Source: Stigmatella erecta (lineage in GTDB: Bacteria > Myxococcota > Myxococcia > Myxococcales > Myxococcaceae). Taken from it: 64,000 nt of DNA. Shown here piece by piece: positions 57,401 through 62,319 of the stretch. The position numbers and the translations under genes are program-made. The notes under the pieces were generated by a model, which searched no databases, was not told the DNA's origin, and saw only the letters and a program-made list of their open reading frames with translations. The number at the start of each line of letters is the position of its first letter. Position 1 is the first letter of the stretch. The stretch is taken from contig NZ_FOIJ01000001.1 in assembly GCF_900111745.1 (NCBI RefSeq), forward strand, positions 930,001 through 994,000, read 5' to 3'.

Positions 57401-60400
57401 TGCGCCCGGAACACCTGCTCACACCGCTCGAAAGCCTCCCGGAAGCGCGGCTCTTCTTCGAAGAGCTGAACGCTCGACCCTAGCGGGAAGGATCCCTGAC
57501 CGGAGAACACGAAGCCGATCCGGGGCGCCTCACTGGCGCGAACCACCCCTTGGGACGGATTCTGCCGGATTTCCCCACGGGCAAAGGCCGCCAGCCCCTC
57601 TTCCAGCGCGGCGCGCGTCTCCGCGACCAGCGCGAGCCGGTGTTCGTGGTGGCTTCGGCGGGCCCCCGCCGTGTAGCAGAGATCCGTGAGCGAGGCAGAG
57701 GCATCGCGGCGAAGCTGCCCGGCAATGCGATCCGCGTGTTCCCGAAGTGCCTGCTCTGTCTTCGCCGAGGCGACGAACAGCTCGGCCTTGGCTGGGGAGG
57801 ATGCCCCCGTGGCCGCCCCCGGGAGGATTCGATCCCAGCGGACCGGGCTTCCGGAATCGGAGAGCTGCGTCAGCGCCCGGTGAAGCCCCTGCAGGCTGGG
57901 TTCGCCGCGGCGCATGCTGGCGATGAACGCGGCCCGCGGGGCTCCAGCCCGGAAGTTCTCCAGGACCGAGTGCTCGTGAATGGGATGCGGATTGACGTCC
58001 AGGAAAACATCGTGCCCGCTGTCCAGCAGCGTCTTCACGGCAGAGGCGAAGCGCACGGGCTCGCGGAAGTTGTCCGCCCAGTACGCTGGACCGAGGGCGT
58101 TCCCCTCGACGATGGTGCCCGAGACCGTCGACACCATGGGGACCCGGCCTGGCAACGGACGCAGCACCGGGCAGGTCTGAAGGAAGAGCTGCTTGAGCGG
58201 CTCGACTTCCGGAATGTGGGCGTAGAAGTCGATCTCCACCAGACGCGCGAAGACTCCCTCCGCCGTCATGCTCGCCGTGAAGTCCCGCAGCGCCGCCGCC
58301 TCGCCCCCCAGCCCCGTGGAGCGAGGGCCATTCTCGGAGGCAATGGAGATCCGTCCGCCATAGGGAGCGATGCGCTCCGCTGCCTCGGCGCCAGACAGGC
58401 CCACCACGGCCATGCCCACCCCACCGGCGACGCCCTTCTGCACCTGGATGTAGTGGTGGGCGAGCGAGAAGACTTCCTCGATGGTGAGGATTCCAGCCAC
58501 CTGCGCCGCGGCCCACTCGCCCACGCTGTAGCCCAGGGTCGCGGACGGCTCGATGCCCCAGGAGCGCCACAAGGCCGCGAGGGAGATCTGGAACGCCAGA
58601 ACGAGGGGCAGCTGGATCTCCCCTTTCCCAAAGCGTGAACGCGCCTGGGAAGACAGGAGGGTCTCGACCAGCGACCAGCCCCCCAGGGGCCGGAATGCCG
58701 CATCACACTCCTCGAAGCGAGCCCGGAAGACCGGCTCAGTCCCCAGGAGTTCCCGCCCCATTCCCCACCAGGACGACCCAGCCCCTGCGAAGAGGAATGC
58801 GGTCTTCGGGGCCGCCGCGGACTGAGCCTGGGGAGCGCTCACCGGCACGGTGGACGGACGAGGCCCAGGGCGGTGCTCTTCGACGACGATGTGGCAGTTC
58901 GTCCCACCAAAACCGAAGGCGCTGATGCCAGCGACCGCGGGCGCCTCCGCGGCAGGCCAAGCTCCGAGCTGGGTCTGGACGCGCAGCCGCAGGTCATCGA
59001 ACGCGATGCGCGGGTTGGGCTGCTCGAAGTGCAGGCTCGCGGGAAGCTGCTGGTGCCGGATCGACAGCGCCACCTTGATGACGCCAGCAATGCCCGCGGC
59101 AGCTTCGAGATGCCCGATGTTGGTCTTCACCGAGCCGACATGGAGGGGACGTTCCGCCTCCCGCGCCGCGCCCAGGACCGAGCCAAGCGCTCCGGCTTCA
59201 ATCGGGTCCCCCAGAGGGGTTCCCGTGCCGTGCAGTTCGACGTACTGAACCTGGGCCGGATCAATGCCCGCGGACGCATAAGCGTCACGCAGGAGCCGCT
59301 CCTGGGCCTTCGGGTTCGGGGCCGTGAGACCGTTGCTCGCCCCGTCGTTGTTCACCGCGCTGCCGCGAATCACGCAGTAGATGGTGTCGCCATCAGCGAG
59401 CGCCCGGGACAGCGGCTTGAGCACGAGCACGCCGCCGCCTTCACCGCGCACGTACCCGCTGGCCCGTGCATCGAACGTCCTGCACCGCCCATCGGGCGCC
59501 AGGGCACCGAAGGCCGAGACCGCCATGAAGGTCCGGGGCGACAGGTTGAGCTGGACACCACCCGCGAGGGCCATGGCCGACTCCCCGGAGCGCAGGCTGC
59601 GGCAGGCCTCGTGAATGGCCACGAGCGAGGAGGAGCACGCCGTGTCGATCGCCAGGCTCGGCCCTTCCAGACCGAGGGCATAGGAGATCCGGTTGGCGAG
59701 GATGCCACCGGCATGGCCGGTACAGGTATGCAGCGTCGGCGCCGCATTGTGGATCGTCTGCAGATCGGCGTAGTCGCGCCAGACCATGCCGGTGAACACG
59801 CCGGTCCGGGAGCCACGCAGCCCCCGCGGAGCGATGCCAGCGTCCTCCAGGGCCTCCCAGGACAGCTCGAGCATCAAGCGCTGCTGGGGATCCAACTGCC
59901 CGGCTTCCCGGTGGGAGATGCCGAAGAAGGTGGGATCAAAGCGATCGACGGAGTCGAGGAACGCACCGTAGCGCGTGACGATCTTCCCGGGCGTGCCAGG
60001 CGCCGGATCATAATAGAGGCTGGCGTCCCAGCGATCGCCCGGCACTTCCGTGACGCAATCGCGGCCTTCCTGCAGCACCCGCCAGAAAGCCCCCGCATCG
60101 GGAGCATGGGGGAAGCGGCAGGCCAACCCGACGATCGCGATCGGCTCGGCCTCGTCCACGGCCGCCTCGGGCTTCAGCGCCTGGAGGCCCACCTTCGGCG
60201 CGTCCGCACCCGAGAGATGGCGGGCGAGCTTGTCGATGGTGGGGTGCTCCCACACCAGCGTGGGCGACAGAGGCCGATCGAGCCAGCGTGCGAGCTCGGC
60301 GATCAGCTTCGTGGCGAAGACAGAGCCAATGCCCAGGGCGAAGAAGGGCTCGGCAGTCCCCACCGCATGCGCCTCGAGGCCAACCTGGGACGCTACCTGC

Positions 60401-60474
60401 TGGACCAGCCACTCCCGAAGCTGACGGGTATTGCGGACAACTTTTCCAGCACCTTCACCTTGCTCTGTCGACAT
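48457..60474 (-). CDS. mtaB: Loading and first two extension modules of the PKS, MtaB-like
   Basis: A 4,005-residue protein. Order: loading ACP (Ser51), KS1 (about 107-530, Cys280), AT-L (about 554-870, Ser650), AT1 (about 985-1290, Ser1078), DH1 (His1377), KR1 (core about 1850-2030), ACP1 (Ser2155), KS2 (about 2225-2650, Cys2394), AT2 (about 2755-3060, Ser2847), DH2 (His3150), KR2 (core about 3630-3810), ACP2 (Ser3946). AT-L has Tyr675 where other ATs have the carboxylate-binding Arg, so it should load an uncharged starter, isovaleryl-CoA in myxothiazol. AT1 (YAFH) fits malonyl, AT2 (YASH) methylmalonyl. Both KRs carry LDD (B-type). There is no ER. It is the first gene of the operon. Confidence 0.94.
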   Translation of the reverse strand: MSTEQGEGAGKVVRNTRQLREWLVQQVASQVGLEAHAVGTAEPFFALGIGSVFATKLIAELARWLDRPLSPTLVWEHPTIDKLARHLSGADAPKVGLQALKPEAAVDEAEPIAIVGLACRFPHAPDAGAFWRVLQEGRDCVTEVPGDRWDASLYYDPAPGTPGKIVTRYGAFLDSVDRFDPTFFGISHREAGQLDPQQRLMLELSWEALEDAGIAPRGLRGSRTGVFTGMVWRDYADLQTIHNAAPTLHTCTGHAGGILANRISYALGLEGPSLAIDTACSSSLVAIHEACRSLRSGESAMALAGGVQLNLSPRTFMAVSAFGALAPDGRCRTFDARASGYVRGEGGGVLVLKPLSRALADGDTIYCVIRGSAVNNDGASNGLTAPNPKAQERLLRDAYASAGIDPAQVQYVELHGTGTPLGDPIEAGALGSVLGAAREAERPLHVGSVKTNIGHLEAAAGIAGVIKVALSIRHQQLPASLHFEQPNPRIAFDDLRLRVQTQLGAWPAAEAPAVAGISAFGFGGTNCHIVVEEHRPGPRPSTVPVSAPQAQSAAAPKTAFLFAGAGSSWWGMGRELLGTEPVFRARFEECDAAFRPLGGWSLVETLLSSQARSRFGKGEIQLPLVLAFQISLAALWRSWGIEPSATLGYSVGEWAAAQVAGILTIEEVFSLAHHYIQVQKGVAGGVGMAVVGLSGAEAAERIAPYGGRISIASENGPRSTGLGGEAAALRDFTASMTAEGVFARLVEIDFYAHIPEVEPLKQLFLQTCPVLRPLPGRVPMVSTVSGTIVEGNALGPAYWADNFREPVRFASAVKTLLDSGHDVFLDVNPHPIHEHSVLENFRAGAPRAAFIASMRRGEPSLQGLHRALTQLSDSGSPVRWDRILPGAATGASSPAKAELFVASAKTEQALREHADRIAGQLRRDASASLTDLCYTAGARRSHHEHRLALVAETRAALEEGLAAFARGEIRQNPSQGVVRASEAPRIGFVFSGQGSFPLGSSVQLFEEEPRFREAFERCEQVFRAQTGASLVEALKAERENPHPPRTETEQPLLFAFQVALAALWESWGIRPAAVVGHSVGEISAAHIAGVLSLEEAMSLVVSRSRLMGRAAGQGGMATVEAPLAKVEPLLEEYGAELAIAAVNGPGNVVVSGGLAALKALRDQLTGQGVRVRLLNVNYAFHSAQMAPYLGDLDAVLRDLKPQSPRIPLYSTVRGALASPSDFGADHWRANVRERVLFAPAVEAMLADGHGIFVEIAPHPVLSQPLSRILEASPSKDALAVFSTRRDRAPRSALLGSLGTLYTLGHEPSWKGVFPDGGRAVELPSYPWQRQRYWFDAAPGSAPEPVHPLLGRRVEAPAGQFAFQATFRSDRLQLLSDHRLYGTVVVAGASMLGMMLVAARQIWGEARCVVQDVLFLQPLVLGDTEERTVQVLIAADGAFRILSRAGQEGEGASSWIEHATGRLERGAPDEAEAEREPLAALEARFQPLASAGSFYEGIARQGLDLGRQFRWLEALWQGEREALGRLRAAEAADGAGDYRFHPGLIDSCFQVLGAVAGFTSIEGLAFVPIGVGRFAVRGEQRPPRFCHLVLRSGSGKVNEASSVDLRLLDESGLAVAEVSGLVIRRAPREVMLRREVTAPPLVLRPEWQPQPVPTVSPAEPSAWVFLADRGGLATRLAEQLTSRGGRVEVLTPDAGAHKLSGCLDAFDAAGTACTGIVDLRGLDAGPSLDAVQGALKLVQQVIARRSSAAPRLVLVTRGTQVTGSNDGSIAFEQAPLWGLGHVIALEHPELSCQRIDLDPSDETAAAAQLAAELAAPGREDRVAFRAGRRLVARLARTKLPPAVRPLPLTGAATYLITGGLGGIGLELARWVVERGARHLVLMGRSAPGARAQETLEALRGAGAKIVVALGDVAEREPLARVLGEVRASMPPLRGILHAAGVLDDGLLVRQSEERISRVLAPKILGAMNLHRETVEDRLDFFVLFSSVSSVFGTSGQAGYASANAFLDALAHHRRAQGLTALSVNWGPWAEVGMAARLPPEAGKAWSSFGLGLLTPSAGLAALERLLCSETTQVVIAGASAAEVKGDFAPFFEVLSSRKPEAPRSASAGGTLAGASPREFRTRLRALLQAQAASVLGAPPSVPVDPRRPLQELGLDSLMALQFRNSLAASLGRSLPATLLFDHPTIEKLFEFLTRDLAPAEEVAPAPSRRPVKPAVASNGAVEPIAVVGMSCRLPGSVKNPDDFWRLLANGVNAVREVPKDRWSLDTWYDPDPEAPGKMYSRHGGFLDEVDPFDASFFGISAPEARSMDPQQRILLELGWEALESAGIAVEQLKGSPTGVFLGICLSDYALLELNSPDPTGINAYSGSGGVLSVAAGRIAYALGLEGPTLAVDTACSSSLVAAHLACQSLRSGECNLALVGGSNLLLSPRMTVYFSKLKALAPDGACKAFDSSANGYVRGEGAGVLVLKRLSDAIADGDPILSVIRGTAVNQDGRSNGLTAPSRAAQERVIESALRQGGVSPLDVSYVEAHGTGTSLGDPIEVQALAAVLGKDRPRSMPLGIGSVKTNIGHLEGAAGVTGLIKAILALRHRELPRSLHFKNPSPHILWEELPVEVIAEHRPWTVPDGKRRILGVSSFGFSGTNAHVVLEEAPAAEPRSDAPGAGERPELLVLSARAPQALQEVAMRFSAHLSGRAGDSAAALRDVCYSANCRRSHHEHRLAVVARSRSEAASAIDAFLSGLAHPDAQSGYALPGAVPRVVFLFTGQGGQWPGTGRALLEEEPVFRSALQAADEVLKGLAGWSVLEELQRETPRFDQAAISQPAHFALQSALLALLRSWGIEPDAVAGSSIGEVAAAYAAGVLSLEEAMRITVARSRILHAVAGKGAMALVELSEEEATEAVAGYAQRLSVAAINSQKSTLLSGEAAAMEELLNALTARGVSSRRIGLDYASHSPAVEPYIDELKQALQGLRPRSATLPIYSTVTGRLAEDGDFDSGYWARNLRQPVRLAPVLTTLATEGYTLFVELGPNAVMARPVQQCFQAAGKSAVVLSTLRRGEPERHTLRSLLGGLFVAGVTPSWNRLFAEGGTLVPLPSYPWQKERYWISSAAAATRPQLSAPRQGALHGRRVRSPLAESLFETDLSVEKMPFLSEHLLHGALVVAGAAHVALALSALRELRGTSPVRLADIVFPRPLVLREGSENPVSVVVGREQGGRAPLRIQSPQGNEAEWVTHAEGWVLPASSRLEEPAQVPLAELRARCLNGLDVAPVYRAMGTEGIGLGRRFQWVEQLWQGDGEALGRMRASESADQHPSAPLHPGLIDSIFHVLRAVPGIGRGDGVPYIPIGIEGMCFLTPPQGVLWAHVKLRPEGGRDGETLSADFRLFEESGKTVAWIDGLIVKRAPREAFQRQEGRDLSDKLFQVRWQPVPMAAAGPERGPWLLVAGQEALGAELATRLKAQGKVCQVLAAPGQAEPGEAFARRLEEALASDAYQGVVYLPALGAGPKSPEATSQAALEGLSGAVQLLQSLAKTERGTPPRLWLVTRGAQGVEERPRSLALAQSPLWGLGLAVRDEHPELRCTLVDLDPDLAVEGAECLLRELLNPDSEDRLAWRGGARLAQRLSSLDAVPEPGAAPVSPEGTYLITGGLGGIGLRCARWLVDAGARHLALLGRSAPSAEVRTVLEALEAEGVTVRVLQADVAVQEELSTALAALRADMPPLRGVLHAAGLLDDALLVRQDRDRLQRVLRPKVAGALNLDLETRGDPLDFFVLFSSIAAMVGGEGQANYSAANAFLDALALDRRAQGLPAHSLAWGPWAEVGMVAARSERSAHLAASGIETLAPDEGVAILGRLLRGSAAHVGIFRIDWTRWQQNRPEKAVPLLAEMLKQQAVSPVPEASEEVPDLQALIRATPEERRKQAEVFLRREVTRILDLPRPLADGRLPLVRFGFDSLMSLKLKARLEATLGLSISAAKLLSGLSLDKLVDLVLERIETLQPAPVSTDDQMEDFRF

Positions 60475-60502
60475 CTGCCCCGCCGCATCCGTCCTGGGTC
60501 AA

Positions 60503-60517
60503 CACACGATCCGTGTG
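60503..60517. promoter_or_regulatory. Palindrome CACACG-ATC-CGTGTG upstream of mtaB
   Basis: Perfect 6-bp arms (60503-60508 and 60512-60517) with a 3-base spacer, 29 to 43 bases upstream of the mtaB ATG. The place and symmetry fit a dimeric regulator site, but a chance palindrome of this size is possible. Confidence 0.35.
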
Positions 60518-60863
60518 CTCGCAAGGCGCTGGGCGGCCCATGAGGCTCGCCCGGCGCGCGAGAACTCATTGGTCAACGACCTAGATGTCCATCTGCCCGG
60601 CTGCGAACCGCTGGCCCATCTGGAGAAAGAGGCCCTGCGGGGGACAACAGGCACACCGACAACAACATCGAGTCATGTTCACTGGTTAGCACGAGGCTGA
60701 TCAGCAGGGACAGGACTGACAGGGTCTTCCCGTCTTCCCAACCTCACAAGGATGCTGCCTGGAGGGCAGGCAGGCGGGCATTCACCGGACCGTGACACAG
60801 GCTTCCGGAAGGCGGATCAACTCCCACGCCTTGGCGCCGTCACGGTGAAGGGAAAACCACGAG

Positions 60864-60883
60864 CCCCCCTCGGGAAAGGGGGG
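60864..60883 (-). terminator. Terminator hairpin after the tRNA-Arg gene
   Basis: On the minus strand CCCCCC and GGGGGG pair over an 8-base loop (60864-60869 with 60878-60883), starting 7 bases after the tRNA 3' end. A TTTT run follows within about 12 bases. It would separate the tRNA transcript from mtaB. Confidence 0.55.
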
Positions 60884-60889
60884 TGAAAG

Positions 60890-60963
60890 TGACCCCGACA
60901 GGAATCGAACCTGTGGCCTGCGGTTTAGGAAACCGCCGCTCTATCCAACTGAGCTACGGGGCC
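60890..60963 (-). tRNA. tRNA-Arg (anticodon CCU)
   Basis: Read on the minus strand, the 74-base gene folds as a full cloverleaf. The acceptor arm GGCCCCG pairs with CGGGGTC with one G-U pair; the D arm contains AGCTCAGTTGG; the anticodon stem GCGGT/ACCGC encloses TTCCTAA, so the anticodon is CCU (60927-60929); the T loop contains GGTTCGATTCC. The discriminator base is A and the 3' CCA is not encoded. The tRNA decodes AGG, a rare Arg codon in high-GC genomes. It sits between mtaA and mtaB on the same strand. Confidence 0.96.
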
Positions 60964-61043
60964 ATGCGATCAGACGCTGGAACCCACCGTGGACCGCGAC
61001 TGCCGGTCCCGCGGCAACTGGAGCGCCACGCACAACGGCCTGC

Positions 61044-61071
61044 GTTATAGCAGGCGGTTCGATGCGCGCAA
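61044..61071 (-). promoter_or_regulatory. Candidate sigma-70-like promoter of tRNA-Arg
   Basis: On the minus strand TTGCGC (61066-61071) and TATAAC (61044-61049) are separated by 16 bases, about 80 bases before the tRNA 5' end. The -10 box is exactly the 6-base loop of a perfect inverted repeat (GCCTGC at 61038-61043 and GCAGGC at 61050-61055). Confidence 0.5.
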
Positions 61072-61175
61072 CGAGCGTGAGGCCTCTGCTGGGTAGGCAC
61101 TGTTCGAGCGAGCACCTGGCGCCGGCCGGTTCCCCTCTCCCTTGAAGGCGAGACCGTCAGAGGCCCCCTGCTCCC

Positions 61176-61201
61176 TTGACTTGGCTTAAGTCAATTGACT
61201 T
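61176..61201. promoter_or_regulatory. Operator-like array of three TTGACTT half-sites
   Basis: TTGACTT at 61176-61182, then after 5 bases the 14-bp perfect palindrome AAGTCAATTGACTT (61188-61201). The three 7-bp half-sites and the low local GC content stand out from the surrounding sequence. The bound factor and target gene are unknown. Confidence 0.45.
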
Positions 61202-61451
61202 GTTCACATGAGCCAGTTGATGATCGTGCACATGTGCGCCGAGCGGGAATGCGCGCTGCACGAAGGCACCGCGATGCCACGATCGACGTGGGCAACCGCC
61301 TCGTCCGGACTGGTCGACGCGCTCGTCGGGGTGTGGCTGGCCCCTCTCACCGCCCCCGTCTCCGGGCGCGCAGGGAGAGGAATGTGAACACCCTGGACGA
61401 GCGCACCTTGCTGGGAGACGAGCCGCCTCGTTCCGCTCGGCCCCTCCGAGG

Positions 61452-62285
61452 TCAGCGCGCCCCTTCCGCAGCCATCTGGAGGCGCAGCGGCTGGCGCGTC
61501 TCCCGGGTGAGGTATTCCACGGGCCCATCCCCCTGGAGCGGAACGGTTCGCTGGAACCGCACCGAGAGCGGGGCACCCACGGGGCGGCGCACGGCCAGGG
61601 CAGCGGCGTGCCGCGTGGAAGGCCGGAACCGCACGAACTGCCAGTGAGAGGGCTCGTCCACCAGGCGAGGATCGAAGGAGATCCGGGCGGGAAGCTCCGC
61701 CGGCAGCTCGAAGGCGAACTGCTCCAGCGGTAGGGAGAGCCCCATGCCCCGGGCTTTGATGTAGGCCTCTTTCAGGGTCCAGTAATCGAAGAAGCGCTCG
61801 CGCTGCGCATGCTCCGGAAGCGCTCGAAGCGCGGCCACCTCCGCGGGGGCGAAGAAGCTGTCCGCGATCCCGACCGTCTCCCCCTTCCGCTCGGCGTCCT
61901 CCACGTCCGCGCCCACATCCACGTCGCGGGCCACCGCGCAGAGGGCCATTCCATCCGTGTGGGAGAGGTTGAAGCGCAGCCACGGCTTCTCCTCGCCGCG
62001 GATCTCCGGCCGCCCATACGTGTTGGCGGCGAAGGACCAGGCCCCGGGGGCTACCGGTGCATAGCGTGACAGGGTGAGCCGCACGAGCGCGTGAGAAACC
62101 AGGTACTGCAGCCGGTGCCTCTCGAAGTGGAACCGCTGCTGCTTCTCGCGCTCCGGCGCATCCAGCAAGACCCGGTAGGACGCCAGCAACCCGGGATCGG
62201 TGATGCGCTCGGGCTCAACGATCCAGACATGGACCTCATCGGGCGGCAGCGTCAACAACGGCGGCGGAGGGGCGGACGTCGGCAT
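61452..62285 (-). CDS. mtaA: 4'-phosphopantetheinyl transferase, MtaA-like
   Basis: The enzyme moves the phosphopantetheine arm of CoA onto the Ser of ACP and PCP domains, so it switches on the whole assembly line. Starting at the ATG at 62285 gives 277 residues, a normal length for Sfp-type enzymes; the longer frame adds 31 residues rich in Arg and Cys without family support. Visible motifs are FNLSHTDG (105-112), the magnesium-binding VGADVED (Asp127, Glu129) and WTLKEAYIKARGMG (Trp169, Lys172, Glu173, Lys177). It is separated from mtaB by the tRNA gene and about 1 kb, and follows the kelch gene by 34 bp. Confidence 0.95.
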   Translation of the reverse strand: MPTSAPPPPLLTLPPDEVHVWIVEPERITDPGLLASYRVLLDAPEREKQQRFHFERHRLQYLVSHALVRLTLSRYAPVAPGAWSFAANTYGRPEIRGEEKPWLRFNLSHTDGMALCAVARDVDVGADVEDAERKGETVGIADSFFAPAEVAALRALPEHAQRERFFDYWTLKEAYIKARGMGLSLPLEQFAFELPAELPARISFDPRLVDEPSHWQFVRFRPSTRHAAALAVRRPVGAPLSVRFQRTVPLQGDGPVEYLTRETRQPLRLQMAAEGAR

Positions 62286-62319
62286 GGCGCCCCTAGCGAA
62301 GCAGTCTCCGCCCGCTTTG

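Larger units (their letters stand above)
60475..60889. other. Gene-free region upstream of mtaB; likely carries the mta promoter
   Basis: No convincing gene lies in these 415 bp. On the minus strand TTGACC occurs twice (around 60498-60503 and 60572-60577) and could be a -35 element, but no clear -10 follows. Only a weak GGCGGGGCAG precedes the mtaB ATG as a ribosome-binding site. A short palindrome lies close to the start codon (separate entry). No sigma-54 signature was found. Confidence 0.4.
60964..61451. other. Gene-free region between mtaA and the tRNA gene
   Basis: Nothing in these 488 bp looks like a gene: open frames here are out of phase with typical codon use and lack homologous motifs. 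It contains a candidate tRNA promoter and an AT-rich palindrome, both listed separately. Confidence 0.5.

Noticed and set aside
48457-60474. Enoylreductase domain in MtaB
   Set aside because: No NADPH-binding ER motif is seen between the DH and KR regions; those stretches fit the DH tail and the KR structural subdomain.
60640-60685. HTDNNIE-like sequence reminiscent of transposase C-termini
   Set aside because: Only seven residues fit; neighbouring codons in that frame match nothing and no inverted repeats are present.
60781-60850. Long-range inverted repeat (ACCGTGAC with GTCACGGT) beyond the tRNA terminator
   Set aside because: The 8-bp arms are 42 bases apart and could arise by chance in this GC-rich region.
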